From the NCBI RefSeq assembly GCF_001412215.1, contig NZ_LLWP01000001.1, forward strand, positions 248,001 to 312,000: DNA of 64,000 bases. The letters run 5' to 3'. Positions 35,216 to 44,146 of the stretch are shown piece after piece. Made by a program: the position numbers and the translations under genes. The DNA is from Pedobacter sp. Hv1 (GTDB taxonomy: Bacteria > Bacteroidota > Bacteroidia > Sphingobacteriales > Sphingobacteriaceae). How positions within the stretch are numbered: the first letter of the stretch is position 1; every line of letters starts with the position of its first letter. The notes under the pieces are model-generated. The model did not search any database, had not been told where the DNA came from, and saw only the letters and a program-made list of their open reading frames with translations.

Positions 35216-36117
35216 AGATAGCCGTAATCGACCTCGGAACCAATACTTTCCACCTCCTTATTGCCGAACAAAATGGCAATGAATTGCAAGTGATCTATAA
35301 AACAAATCAACCTGTTAAACTGGGCGAAGACATTACCAAAAACAACCTCATCATCCCCTCTGCATTTAAAAGAGGAATTGTTTGTTTGCAAGAATTTAGA
35401 GCCGAGATAGACAAACAGGGAGTAGACTTGGTTAAGGCAACAGCAACTTCGGGTGTACGTAGTGCCATAAATGGTTTAGACTTTGTTGAGGCCGCTAAAA
35501 ATGAAGCAGGTATCCATATCGATATTATAGATGGTGATGAGGAAGCCCAATATATTTACGAAGGTGTAAAATGGAGCGGCGCCATTACAGGTAAATCATT
35601 GATTATGGATATTGGTGGTGGAAGCACAGAATTTATCTTATGTGATGAGCAGCACCTGATCTGGAAAAAGAGTTACAACATTGGTGCAGCAAGATTGATG
35701 CAGGCTTTCTTTAAATCTGATCCAATTAATGAAGCAGATCAAGATTCCATTCTAGATCATTTGACCAATGAATTGAAGGACCTTATCTTCATTTGTAAAA
35801 CACATCTACCTCAAACATTAATCGGTTCGGCTGGTGCTTTTGAGACTTTTGCAGGCATGATTGCACCCGATCTTAATATCAAAGAAATCAGCACCGCAGA
35901 AATTGCCATAACGGCTTATCGCAGATTAGCTGAGCAGCTAATTTCGGCCACGCATGAGGAAAGAGCTAAAATGGAGGGCCTGATCCCACTACGTGTAGAT
36001 ATGATTGTAATGGCCTGCCTACTGACCAACTATGTAATTGACCAACTAGGCCTAAATGAGCTCAAACTCTCTACTTACGACCTAAAAATGGGTGTACTAG
36101 CTAGTTTGAAGGATTAA
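35212..36117 (+). CDS. Ppx/GppA-family exopolyphosphatase
   Basis: A 301-residue member of the ASKHA-fold Ppx/GppA family, which hydrolyses polyphosphate or pppGpp. The first phosphate loop is IDLGTNTFHLLIA and the second MDIGGGSTEFILC; GSAGAFETFAGM provides the third. It is the short form without the C-terminal HD domain of E. coli Ppx. The frame is open from 35155, but ATG 35212, overlapping the SDR stop, gives the conserved N-terminus. Its 3' end overlaps the convergent gene by 17 bases. Confidence 0.93.
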   Translation: MKIAVIDLGTNTFHLLIAEQNGNELQVIYKTNQPVKLGEDITKNNLIIPSAFKRGIVCLQEFRAEIDKQGVDLVKATATSGVRSAINGLDFVEAAKNEAGIHIDIIDGDEEAQYIYEGVKWSGAITGKSLIMDIGGGSTEFILCDEQHLIWKKSYNIGAARLMQAFFKSDPINEADQDSILDHLTNELKDLIFICKTHLPQTLIGSAGAFETFAGMIAPDLNIKEISTAEIAITAYRRLAEQLISATHEERAKMEGLIPLRVDMIVMACLLTNYVIDQLGLNELKLSTYDLKMGVLASLKD

Positions 36118-36808
36118 TCAATTTAATAGCTGGTCTTTGCATTAATGGTTGTTGTATAATAATCTCTCCCATTAACATTGGAGATGTCGATACTTCGATC
36201 AATTTTTGTTTTTCTTTTGAAGGATTAAAAGGCATGGTGGTTAAAACAACTCCCTCATGTATAATGCTCATCTGTTTATACTTTGGGTTAAAATTTGCGG
36301 CTAATTTGATTTCGTATCGACCACTTTCATCAGTAATGCCAAATAATTTGGTTTGGTTGATACTTACTTTTGCACCTACAACAGGTTTTTTTTCTTCATT
36401 TACGAGGTACCCATAAATCTTCTGCACTATTAAGGGTTTGTTCCCATCAGACAAAGTAATGGTGCTTTTTTCAATCCTAATTGGTGCTGCTTGTGCAAAT
36501 GCTGCTGTATCAAGCATAAAAATACTTGCTCCTATAGCCAATACACCTAGGTATTTGACCCAGTTGCGGGTTGGTTCGCTTAGCACCAAATGGTAGTTCA
36601 GCTGATCTAGTTGCGCTTGGCTTAAGCGACCGCAAATCGAATCTGTAGTACTGGTTAATTTTTGGATGATCTCTGCAGTACTATATTCAGAAAAATCAAT
36701 GACACATTTATGGCAGGATTGGCAAAAACGCTGTCTTTCTCTCTTTTCCATTTGTGCCCAATTTTGGTCACAAGGTTTTTCAATAGTGTATGAGGTCGAT
36801 GCTTTCAT
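36101..36808 (-). CDS. Cys-motif membrane protein with carboxypeptidase-regulatory-like domain (paralogue)
   Basis: A 235-residue paralogue of the gene at 7990-8715. The N-terminus carries KPCDQNWAQMEKRERQRFC, then CHKCVIDFSEYSTAEIIQKL and ICGRLSQAQLDQL, the same cysteine spacing. A hydrophobic stretch (YLGVLAIGASIFMLDTAAFAQA) follows, then a carboxypeptidase-regulatory-like domain (IYGYLVNEEKKPVVGAKVSINQ). ATG 36808 is chosen over 36841 because it gives the motif-proximal start. Function unknown. Confidence 0.72.
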   Translation of the reverse strand: MKASTSYTIEKPCDQNWAQMEKRERQRFCQSCHKCVIDFSEYSTAEIIQKLTSTTDSICGRLSQAQLDQLNYHLVLSEPTRNWVKYLGVLAIGASIFMLDTAAFAQAAPIRIEKSTITLSDGNKPLIVQKIYGYLVNEEKKPVVGAKVSINQTKLFGITDESGRYEIKLAANFNPKYKQMSIIHEGVVLTTMPFNPSKEKQKLIEVSTSPMLMGEIIIQQPLMQRPAIKLINPSN

Positions 36809-36883
36809 TTGTTTACTTTGATAAATGATGCCACTTATCAAGGAAATTCACAAACGAAATTGAAAATAATTTAAAATCTAGGT

Positions 36884-37456
36884 TTAGATATCCAAAAGCA
36901 ACAATTGTTGGTATAGTTTTTCTGTAGGCAGCCCCATTACATTGGTATAAGAACCTACCATACGTTCTACTACAGCTACTCCAAACCAATCTTGGATGCC
37001 ATAACTTCCAGCCTTGTCATAAGGTTGATAATTGTCGATGTAAAAATCTATTTCATCTTCTGTTACAGCTCTGCAATGTACTTCAGTCAAATCGTAAAAC
37101 GATACCATTTTTTTGTCTTTGATCAAAGTAACTCCTGTATACACTTCATGTTTACAACCAGATAACTTCCGCAACATTTCTTGTGCATGTGTTCGATCAC
37201 TTGGTTTACCTAAAATCTCTCCGTTAATGGCTACAATAGTATCGGCAGTAACTACAATCTTGTTTGCGGCATGGCCAAAAGCATTGGCCTTAAGTTCTGA
37301 TATGTAAACAGCAATTTCTGCAGGACTTAAACCTTCTGGGTAGGTTTCATCTACCTCTTTCAGTTCAACCGTAAAATCTAATCCCAATAGTTTCATTAAT
37401 TCTTGTCTGCGGGGCGATTTTGAAGCCAGAATAATGGGTTGTTGCTGTTTGTACAT
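36884..37456 (-). CDS. maf: Maf-like nucleoside triphosphate pyrophosphatase
   Basis: A 190-residue Maf/YhdE protein, a house-cleaning pyrophosphatase for non-canonical or pyrimidine nucleotides such as dTTP and UTP. The N-terminal motif ILASKSPRRQELMKLLGLDF is complete, as are VDETYPEG, VTADTIV and the C-terminal DKAGSYGIQDWFG. It also resembles septum-formation Maf of Bacillus. The gene lies downstream of the Spy-like gene, with a terminator-like hairpin between. Confidence 0.95.
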   Translation of the reverse strand: MYKQQQPIILASKSPRRQELMKLLGLDFTVELKEVDETYPEGLSPAEIAVYISELKANAFGHAANKIVVTADTIVAINGEILGKPSDRTHAQEMLRKLSGCKHEVYTGVTLIKDKKMVSFYDLTEVHCRAVTEDEIDFYIDNYQPYDKAGSYGIQDWFGVAVVERMVGSYTNVMGLPTEKLYQQLLLLDI

Positions 37457-37500
37457 GTTTCAAATTTTCTGCTAAAATAATAAAGCAAAAGGTAATATAA

Positions 37501-37531
37501 CAAGAAAAGCGACCATAAGTCGCTTTTCTTG
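37501..37531 (-). terminator. Hairpin terminator after the Spy-like gene
   Basis: CAAGAAAAGCGAC (37501-37513) pairs exactly with GTCGCTTTTCTTG (37519-37531) around a five-base loop. It is placed just past the stop of the minus-strand gene at 37553. Confidence 0.75.
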
Positions 37532-37552
37532 TTTATCAAAATGAGGGGTTAA

Positions 37553-37966
37553 TTATTGACCGCCACCACCTTGTCTTTCTTTCATTGCTTTTTCTCTAGC
37601 CGCTTTCACTTCATCTTGCCATGTTTTGTAAGCTTTTTTCTGATCGTCGTTTAAAAGTGCAGTAATTTTAGCATCAGTTTCAGCTGTCATTTTTTGCATT
37701 TTTTCCATCATTGCTTGTCTATCACCACCTGCTTGTGCTTCTTCACGCATTTTTTTCTGAGCTTCTGCCGCTTCAGCATAAACTGCAGTTGCTTTTGTTT
37801 TCTGCTCGTCAGTTAATTTAATTTTTTCGTCTAATTGTTTTACTCTTTCTTCTGGAGTAGCTTGAGCACGACGTTGACCGCCTTGGCCACCTTGTCCACC
37901 CTGTTGTGCATTAGCGAAAGTTACTACACTGAATAATAATCCGCAGATAATCATTAATTTTTTCAT
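37553..37966 (-). CDS. Small periplasmic Spy-like / DUF4890-type protein
   Basis: A 137-residue exported protein. After a signal peptide (MIICGLLFSVVTFANAQ) comes a Gly/Gln stretch (QQGGQGGQGGQRR), then helical, highly charged sequence (EERVKQLDEKIKLTDEQKTKATAVYAEA) and a Gly-rich end (RQGGGGQ). The LTxEQ pattern is that of Spy/CpxP-like chaperones; this is similarity of layout, not proof of function. The frame extends 44 codons upstream, but ATG 37966 gives the signal peptide. Confidence 0.75.
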   Translation of the reverse strand: MKKLMIICGLLFSVVTFANAQQGGQGGQGGQRRAQATPEERVKQLDEKIKLTDEQKTKATAVYAEAAEAQKKMREEAQAGGDRQAMMEKMQKMTAETDAKITALLNDDQKKAYKTWQDEVKAAREKAMKERQGGGGQ

Positions 37967-38130
37967 GTTGTTTTTGTTTTTTAAGTGTTTTTGAAGCGTT
38001 TTGGTTTTTATTTGAGCTCCAATGGTTTTGTTTTTGTCGTTATTAGAGTGAAAATAACGCCCAAGGTTTAATGGTATGCAGTAACTTAATTGTTGCATTT
38101 TAAACCCTTAAAAAACAGGAAGATAATTTT

Positions 38131-38658
38131 TTATTTGCTCGAATCGGCAGCAGAAGGATTGGGATCGAACCAGTTCAATTGAACCTTTAATACCTTTTCA
38201 ATTACATCTCTTACGGCTGTTTCGCCACCTTTTTTAGGCGAGATGTAATGGGATATTTGTTTAATCTCATCAATGGCATCAATTGGGCAGGTGGCAATGC
38301 CCACCAATTGCATTACATGGTAATCGGGCATATCATCACCCATATATAAAACCTGATCTGGTTGAATGTTGTTTTGGGCCAAATAATTTTCAAATACTTC
38401 TACTTTATTTGCCACACCTAAATATACATCTGCTACACCCAAGCCATCAAAGCGCTTATTCATCGCTATTCCCTTACCTCCAGAAATGATGCAGATCTTA
38501 TACCCTTTTTTGGCAGCTAATTGTAAGGCATAACCGTCTTTGATATTAAAAGTACGCAACAACTCGCCAGACTCTGAAGCAATTACAGTTCCATTGGTCA
38601 ATACGCCATCTACATCAAAGATAAAAGTGGTAATATTTTTAAGGTTTTGTAGGAACAT
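38131..38658 (-). CDS. KdsC-like HAD phosphatase
   Basis: A 175-residue HAD enzyme of the KdsC group, which dephosphorylates KDO 8-phosphate in lipopolysaccharide synthesis. The nucleophile motif FIFDVDGVLTNG is near residues 12-23, followed by IISGG and the lysine/aspartate motif YMGDDMPD. The domain has no cap, as expected for a C0 tetrameric member. No kdsA, kdsB or kdsD gene is nearby, so other sugar phosphates are possible. Confidence 0.88.
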   Translation of the reverse strand: MFLQNLKNITTFIFDVDGVLTNGTVIASESGELLRTFNIKDGYALQLAAKKGYKICIISGGKGIAMNKRFDGLGVADVYLGVANKVEVFENYLAQNNIQPDQVLYMGDDMPDYHVMQLVGIATCPIDAIDEIKQISHYISPKKGGETAVRDVIEKVLKVQLNWFDPNPSAADSSK

Positions 38659-38799
38659 TAGTGAGTTGTAAGTTTTAAGTTGAAAGTTCAGGGTTCTGAG
38701 TTAAAAGTTGAAGGTTAAAAGTTCAGGGTCCAAAAGTTAAAGCTTCAAAGTTGTAGGTTTTCACTTTATACTTTCAACTTTTCACTTTCTACTTTACAC
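38659..38799. repeat. Low-complexity purine-then-pyrimidine spacer
   Basis: Words of the type AAGTTGAAAGTT and AAAAGTTGAAGG occupy the first 100 bases, then ACTTTATACTTTCAACTTTTC words follow. The arms can pair imperfectly. It lies between the IscX and KdsC-like genes. Confidence 0.5.
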
Positions 38800-39045
38800 T
38801 TAATCCTGGTTATCTCTCCATTCGTAAACCCAGGCCGATTGAATTTGCTCCAAATGCCCTTCGTTACTTTCTTCACGTGTACCTTTAAAATTTGGCAAAG
38901 AAAGTACCCAATCTAACAGCTCTGTAAATCTGATACGGTATATTTTCGCTTCATTAAATTCAGCTCCAAATTTCTCGTAAAGCTCCTGCGCAATATCCTC
39001 GTGGTCGTTCCAGTAAATTGGTAATGCAAATTTATCGTTATTCAT
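38800..39045 (-). CDS. iscX: Fe-S cluster assembly protein IscX
   Basis: An 81-residue acidic protein. DHEDIAQELYEKFG, RFTELLDWVLSLPNF and the C-terminal EHIQ-like EQIQSAWVYEWRDN match IscX, the small regulator that binds IscS and iron during Fe-S assembly. It lies near a 2Fe-2S ferredoxin gene on the same strand, as in ISC operons, while hscA is found separately at 56318. Confidence 0.92.
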   Translation of the reverse strand: MNNDKFALPIYWNDHEDIAQELYEKFGAEFNEAKIYRIRFTELLDWVLSLPNFKGTREESNEGHLEQIQSAWVYEWRDNQD

Positions 39046-39159
39046 TCGTTTATTATTCTAATTGTTGAATTGCTTGAGTGCTTAATTGTTTAACTGTCTT
39101 CGACAGGCTCAGACTGACAAAGTATTTGGTTAACTGCTAACTGAAAACTGTTAACTGGC
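39046..39159. repeat. Spacer with REP-like copy
   Basis: The REP-like unit CTTCGACAGGCTCAGACTGACA is at 39098-39119. It is embedded in TTAATTGTTTAACTG and GTTAACTGGC words similar to those at 3789-3840, which precede another REP-like copy. The association of the two word types at both sites is notable. Confidence 0.6.
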
Positions 39160-39492
39160 TTAATGTCCTAAAAATTCAGACTGATCTGGTATCGTTACTT
39201 CAATATCACCATCTATAATGATACATTGACAAGCTAAACGCGAAGTAATCTTAGGTCTCACTGCTCTATCAATAAAATCTTCTTCCTTATCTGATATTTC
39301 TTGAATATTATCCATCCCCTTGTTCACATAAATATGACAAGTACTGCAACCGCAAACTCCACCACAATTGTGCTGTAGTTCTATTCCATTATCCAAACAA
39401 ACGTCTAAAACGTCTTCTCCGGCAGCAATAGGTAGCTCAACAGGCGCTTTGCCTTCTTCTTCAAAATTTATTTTTAATTTAAAAATACTCAT
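39160..39492 (-). CDS. fdx: 2Fe-2S ferredoxin (ISC-type)
   Basis: A 110-residue adrenodoxin-like ferredoxin. The cluster motif CGGVCGCSTCHIYV supplies three cysteines and RLACQCII the fourth. ISC ferredoxins feed electrons to Fe-S assembly on IscU. ATG 39492 gives the MSIFKLKINFEEEG start; ATG 39504 is four codons earlier and overlaps the promoter box. It is followed 114 bases on by iscX on the same strand. Confidence 0.9.
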   Translation of the reverse strand: MSIFKLKINFEEEGKAPVELPIAAGEDVLDVCLDNGIELQHNCGGVCGCSTCHIYVNKGMDNIQEISDKEEDFIDRAVRPKITSRLACQCIIIDGDIEVTIPDQSEFLGH

Positions 39493-39501
39493 AATTAATT
39501 G

Positions 39502-39509
39502 CAAAAGTA
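39502..39509 (-). promoter_or_regulatory. -7 promoter box of the ferredoxin gene
   Basis: On the minus strand TACTTTTG matches TAnnTTTG exactly and ends nine bases before the ATG at 39492. It favours that start over the upstream one. Confidence 0.45.
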
Positions 39510-39534
39510 AGTAGCTAAAACCGCAATCCGATAA

Positions 39535-40296
39535 TTATCTGGTTTTTTTAATGCTATTACTTAATGTTTTATATATTTCTAGTAATTGTGGCTGTTGTAC
39601 CAGCAATTCTTCATGTTTTTTTAGGGTCTGCTCATCATTTCTAATGGCTGGTCCTGTTTGTACCGCTAAAGGCAAGGCATGTTGAACTTTTGCTGCCGTT
39701 TCATTAATTAATGGTCTTAAAATAGCAAAATCTAATTCGTTAAATTTCAAAACTTCATTTGCCAATGCATATAAATGATTGGTAAAGTTACAAGCAAAAA
39801 CAGCTGCCAAGTGTAATATTTTGCGTTTTTCGCTATTTACTTCTACACTATGGGTACTTAATTTCGCTGCCAAGTGTTTTAAAGTTTGCAAAGCTATCTC
39901 ATTATTCGCTTCTAAGCACAATGGAATATCGACAAAGCTCAATTCTTTATCTTTAGAAAAGGTTTGTAGTGGATAAAAAACACCATAATGCTCGGCAATC
40001 CCATTCAATACTTCCATATTCACGGCTCCAGAAGTATGTGCAATTAAGCCTTTAAAATCTTTAATTTGTTCGGCAATTTCGCTAATGGCATCATCCTTAA
40101 CAGCAATCAAACATACATCTGCTTGTTGGTCAATTTCATTTAAACTGTCAATTGCTTGCGCATTGACTTGTTTTGCCAGTGTTAATGCATTGTTGTAATG
40201 ATAGGACCAAACCTGGGCAATCTGCACATTTTTGGCTTGCAGTGCCTTGGCCAAATGTGTAGCTATATTTCCAGCGCCTATAATTACAATTTTCAT
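39535..40296 (-). CDS. Rossmann-like and DUF2520 domain protein
   Basis: A 253-residue protein with an N-terminal NAD(P)-binding fold (VIIGAGNIATHLAKALQAK) and a C-terminal helical DUF2520 domain (HLAAVFACNFTNHLYALANEVL, then PLINETAAKV and QTGPAIRNDEQTLKKHE). The family resembles pyrroline-5-carboxylate reductase or 3-hydroxyisobutyrate dehydrogenase but its reaction is not established. Its ATG overlaps the ccmF stop by one base, so it is in the ccmEF transcription unit. Confidence 0.85.
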   Translation of the reverse strand: MKIVIIGAGNIATHLAKALQAKNVQIAQVWSYHYNNALTLAKQVNAQAIDSLNEIDQQADVCLIAVKDDAISEIAEQIKDFKGLIAHTSGAVNMEVLNGIAEHYGVFYPLQTFSKDKELSFVDIPLCLEANNEIALQTLKHLAAKLSTHSVEVNSEKRKILHLAAVFACNFTNHLYALANEVLKFNELDFAILRPLINETAAKVQHALPLAVQTGPAIRNDEQTLKKHEELLVQQPQLLEIYKTLSNSIKKTR

Positions 40297-42767
40297 TATT
40301 TTGTTTGCAGTTCTTTTTTCCTTCTAATAATAGACATCAAGAAACCAACTACCATTACAATTGTACCGATCCAATATAAATTGATATAAGGGAATTCAAT
40401 AGATTTGAATACCAACCAGTCTTTAGCTGCTTCAGGCTTTTCGTAAATCATCACCTCAAATTTCTGTTGGTCTGGAATAATTTTAGTAAACCTTATTCTC
40501 AAACTTAGCTCATCAATTTTTCTGGCAAAATCGAAAGTATTGTTACCTTTTACCAAGAACAATGGTTCAGCTTTATAGATTTTACCACTTACATCTATTT
40601 CCATTGGCAAACCTACCGCTAAATCGCCTGGAGCAATTTTAAGGTCTCTCACAACTGGTTTACTATTTAAAGACTTAATGGTTAAAACCCCACTACTGGT
40701 ATGGAGGGTATCTCCAACAGCTACAGTTACAATTCTAGGTGCTTTGTAGTTTTCATCTTCAGAGTGCCCTTCATGTGCTTCATGTTCTGGTTTTTTCTCA
40801 GCAGCAGCGGTAATGTGCGTATAAATATCACTTGTTAGGTAATGTTTGGTATCTGGAGAAGCAATCAATCCCATTCTACCATTTTCTTGGATACTTGGAT
40901 TAACAATAAAGTCTTCTTTAACCTTACCAGTTTTTTCGTCAACTGCTTTAAAATTAAGCTTGTAATAAGTATTTGGGGCAATGGTAGTATCGCTGATATA
41001 GGTTACTGTATACTTGCCCATCTTTTTAGGCTCGTTTTTATACAGCATGATGTTTTCTCCTGGTTTTTGGTTTTTCTCAAAATCCTTAACCGGAATAAAA
41101 TTGTTTGCATTAACCGAAATTGGATTGCTGGTAGCAGCAGCCACCAAGGCACCTAACAACAATAAGGCAAAACCAATATGCGCAACTGCAGAACCTGCTA
41201 ACTTGTTGCCTTTACCAGCAAATACACCACTTAGCAATCTGGCATTACTTAACACCGAAAATATACAACTGAAAGTTAAAATCACATACATGAGATTGGT
41301 ATACACGCCTGTTAACCATGCAAATGCCCCAGTAATAACCAATGAAAATACAATAGAAGAAATTAAGCTGCTATAGAATTTACGTGGGTCGGTTCTTTTA
41401 TATTTTAAAAACTGCGAGAAACCAGAGATCAATGCAATTAAAACTGCAAATGGAGCCTGCCATTTATTATAGAATTTAATGGCATCTATCGGTGGTGAAA
41501 ATGAAGTGCCAAAAGCCCTGTTAAATACAGGCACCGAAGTAGCAAATATAATATGGATACAAGATACGGTAACCACTAAGGCACCGATAAACATCCAGAA
41601 CTCACGAGAATAAGTTTCTTCATCTTTATGGGTAATCGGCATTTCGTTCCATCTCCGTACAACAAAATAAACTGCAATACCCAAAAACACTACAATGTAT
41701 AAGATCAGGTGGCCAAACATACCCAAATCGGTAAATGAGTGTACCGAGGTTTCGCCGAGAATACCACTTCGGGTTAAAAAAGAGGCATACAACACCAATA
41801 AGAAACTAACTAAAATAAGGGCAATGGCCGTAAAGTAGGCATGACCTGTATTTTTATAGGCAATAATTACGTGTACGCCGCCAATTAGGGTTAACCAAGG
41901 AATAATAGAAGCATTCTCTACCGGATCCCATGCCCAGAAACCACCAAAGTTAAGTGCCTCATAAGCCCAGAAAGAACCCATAATAATACCTGTACCCAAT
42001 ATCATTACCGCAAACAAAGCCCAAGGCAATACTGGTTTAACCCATTCTTTGTATCGTTTTTGCCACAAAGCCGCAATGGCATAAGCAAATGGAACCACCA
42101 TACTGGCAAAACCTAAAAACAAGGTTGGTGGGTGGATAACCATCCAATAGTTTTGTAACAATGGGTTTAAGCCCTTACCATCTGTAATAAACTTAAGGTA
42201 GTTTTTGTATTTCTCTGGATCGTTGAAAACAGGAACCATTTCTTTCAGGTTCATCGCTTCTCTTAATAGGATAAAAGGCGAGCTACCAATACGTTCTCCA
42301 AAAATCTGTACGCCCAATAACATAGAAGTTAAGAACACTTGCGAAAATGCCACCACCGTCATTACTCCTGTTTCCCAAGTTTTGGCTTTCCAGATCAAAA
42401 TAGCACCTAAAAGACTTTGCCAAAAAGCCCATAACCAGAAGCTTCCTTCTTGTCCTTGCCAAAAAGCAGAGATAATATAATAAACAGGGAGTTCTTTTGA
42501 CGAGTGCGACCAAACATAATAATACTCGTTATAATGATTTAGGATAAGGTAAAACAGGGTTGTCCCTATACCTAAAATGCTCACTATATTTATAAAAAAG
42601 GCATAACGGCCAATGTTTATCCAAGATCTGTCTTGTTCGTTTTTGTTTTTAACTGCGAAAAAATAAGCGACAGTAGATAACAAAGACGCTACGAATGCAA
42701 GGACGATAAAAAACTGTCCTATTTTACCTGGAAGAAGATTTTCTCCAATAAACTGAATATGATCCAT
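40296..42767 (-). CDS. ccmF: Cytochrome c maturation haem lyase CcmF/CcsA-type
   Basis: An 823-residue membrane protein with about 14 hydrophobic segments. The haem-handling WWD motif FWAWDPVENASIIPW is near residues 275-290, with conserved histidines such as VIHPPTLFLGF. A periplasmic region of about 250 residues lies toward the C-terminus before the last helix (YWIGTIVMVVGFLMSII). CcmF transfers haem from CcmE to apocytochromes. It overlaps ccmE by one base. The C-terminal outer part contains a His/Glu-rich loop (KPEHEAHEGHSEDE). Confidence 0.92.
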   Translation of the reverse strand: MDHIQFIGENLLPGKIGQFFIVLAFVASLLSTVAYFFAVKNKNEQDRSWINIGRYAFFINIVSILGIGTTLFYLILNHYNEYYYVWSHSSKELPVYYIISAFWQGQEGSFWLWAFWQSLLGAILIWKAKTWETGVMTVVAFSQVFLTSMLLGVQIFGERIGSSPFILLREAMNLKEMVPVFNDPEKYKNYLKFITDGKGLNPLLQNYWMVIHPPTLFLGFASMVVPFAYAIAALWQKRYKEWVKPVLPWALFAVMILGTGIIMGSFWAYEALNFGGFWAWDPVENASIIPWLTLIGGVHVIIAYKNTGHAYFTAIALILVSFLLVLYASFLTRSGILGETSVHSFTDLGMFGHLILYIVVFLGIAVYFVVRRWNEMPITHKDEETYSREFWMFIGALVVTVSCIHIIFATSVPVFNRAFGTSFSPPIDAIKFYNKWQAPFAVLIALISGFSQFLKYKRTDPRKFYSSLISSIVFSLVITGAFAWLTGVYTNLMYVILTFSCIFSVLSNARLLSGVFAGKGNKLAGSAVAHIGFALLLLGALVAAATSNPISVNANNFIPVKDFEKNQKPGENIMLYKNEPKKMGKYTVTYISDTTIAPNTYYKLNFKAVDEKTGKVKEDFIVNPSIQENGRMGLIASPDTKHYLTSDIYTHITAAAEKKPEHEAHEGHSEDENYKAPRIVTVAVGDTLHTSSGVLTIKSLNSKPVVRDLKIAPGDLAVGLPMEIDVSGKIYKAEPLFLVKGNNTFDFARKIDELSLRIRFTKIIPDQQKFEVMIYEKPEAAKDWLVFKSIEFPYINLYWIGTIVMVVGFLMSIIRRKKELQTK

Positions 42768-43183
42768 TAAGATTTTTTGTATTGTTTTACTTGACCATCC
42801 TGCTGTACTTCTACCAGGTTGTCGTTGTATTTAGAAGGGCATTTCATTAATATCTTTGATGCGTAAAAGGTATCATTATCCATTTTACCAATCAGCACCA
42901 ATTTTTCTGAACGTTCAAAATCTTGTGGTTTAGTACCGTTGAGTACTACTTTTTTTACTTCACCTTTTTCATCTTTCATAAAAAAAGCAAAGTGGTTAGG
43001 ATCTTTAACCGCATCGTATTGCATGCCTTTGCTTTTTTCCCAATGGCCCATTACATGCTCTTCTTTATTAGAAGTAGCTGCTTGTGTGAAATTAGAATAC
43101 GTATCGGTATCTGCGTTTAAACTAACTAAAAAACCAATACAGATGGCAATCGTAATTAAACCAATTATTGCACTCTTTCTCAT
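42767..43183 (-). CDS. ccmE: Haem chaperone CcmE, CxxxY type
   Basis: A 138-residue protein with one N-terminal helix (AIIGLITIAICIGFLVSL) and an OB-fold periplasmic domain. At the haem-binding place it has C115-P-S-K-Y119, not HxxxY. Cysteine CcmE variants are known from archaea and Desulfovibrio (system I*), where CcmH is missing. The promoter TTG-N17-TATCTTTG lies at 43237-43210. ccmF overlaps its stop codon. Confidence 0.9.
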   Translation of the reverse strand: MRKSAIIGLITIAICIGFLVSLNADTDTYSNFTQAATSNKEEHVMGHWEKSKGMQYDAVKDPNHFAFFMKDEKGEVKKVVLNGTKPQDFERSEKLVLIGKMDNDTFYASKILMKCPSKYNDNLVEVQQDGQVKQYKKS

Positions 43184-43209
43184 TTAATTAAAATTAAAAA
43201 TCCTGACAA

Positions 43210-43237
43210 CAAAGATAAAAAAACAATGCTACCTCAA
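43210..43237 (-). promoter_or_regulatory. Promoter of ccmE-ccmF-DUF2520
   Basis: On the minus strand TTG (43237-43235) and TATCTTTG (43217-43210) are 17 bases apart, fitting the Bacteroidota -33/-7 pattern. The leader to the ATG at 43183 is short. It makes this part of the ccm locus independent of ccmBCD. Confidence 0.5.
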
Positions 43238-43358
43238 GCATTTTCAGCCTTCGGTTATACGTATCGTGACAATTAATTGATAGTTCTCTAATTAAAACCT
43301 ATTAGTTTTTAATCAGTCTATATAAGTATTTGAGAATAGCCGAGCTAAAGCACTGTTT

Positions 43359-43997
43359 TTATTTATACTTATCCTGAAGCAACTGAGGTACTGCTTTTCT
43401 AAGTTTGAGCACTTTAGCCCCACATACATTGGCTACATAACTTTCGTTTGGATGTAGGCGATAATAGTTCTGATGGTAAGCTTCTGCAGGATAGAAAGTA
43501 TCAAACGCCTTAACTTCGGTTACTATTGCACCGCCATAAATCTTATCTCTATTAAATTTCAATATGGCACCCTCAATCTGTTTTTTCTCTTCCGCATTGC
43601 GGTAAAAAGCAATAGAACGGTAACTGGTGCCAATATCTGGACCTTGTCTGTTCAACTCTGTAGGGTCGTGCATATAAAAAAATGCTTCCAACAATTGTGC
43701 AAAGCTAATTACATTGGGATCGTAAATTACCTGCACTGCCTCTGCATGACCAGTTCGCTCAGATCCAACCTGCTCATAAGTTGGGTTTTTGGTAGTACCA
43801 CCAGCATAACCACTTGTAGCTTTAATTACCCCTTTTAATTCACTAAACCCTTCTTGAACCGACCAGAAACATCCAGCGGCAAAGGTGGCTGTCTGCTGTC
43901 CTTTTTTTGCCTCGGGTAAAACTGCTTTGGTCTGCGCATCTCCGCTTCCACAAGAAGCGAATAAAAACAAGGAGATAATTAAAAATAGTCTATTCAT
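43359..43997 (-). CDS. msrA: Peptide methionine sulfoxide reductase A, lipoprotein
   Basis: A 212-residue MsrA with a lipoprotein signal peptide (LFLIISLFLFASC, lipobox C16). The catalytic motif is GCFWSVQEGF with C43, and the resolving part ends in an extended C-terminus. MsrA reduces methionine S-sulfoxide; here it would act in the periplasm. ATG 43997 is chosen over 44009 for the shorter signal peptide. It sits between gdh and ccmE; a terminator upstream at 44092-44129 isolates it from gdh. Confidence 0.93.
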   Translation of the reverse strand: MNRLFLIISLFLFASCGSGDAQTKAVLPEAKKGQQTATFAAGCFWSVQEGFSELKGVIKATSGYAGGTTKNPTYEQVGSERTGHAEAVQVIYDPNVISFAQLLEAFFYMHDPTELNRQGPDIGTSYRSIAFYRNAEEKKQIEGAILKFNRDKIYGGAIVTEVKAFDTFYPAEAYHQNYYRLHPNESYVANVCGAKVLKLRKAVPQLLQDKYK

Positions 43998-44091
43998 GGC
44001 ATTGATCATTTGTTACACTACAATATACGATGAAAAGCCAACAATGTTTTTCAACAATTGTCATGGTTTTTACAGATTATTCCAATCCATA

Positions 44092-44129
44092 AAAAAAGCC
44101 CTGCATCTTTTAAAGATACAGGGCTTTTT
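44092..44129 (-). terminator. Rho-independent terminator of gdh
   Basis: AAAAAGCCCTG and CAGGGCTTTTT, with an inner ATCTTT/AAAGAT stem, form a long hairpin. On the minus strand it is followed by a T-run of seven, just past the gdh stop at 44147. Confidence 0.9.
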
Positions 44130-44146
44130 AAATATGATAGGTTAGC

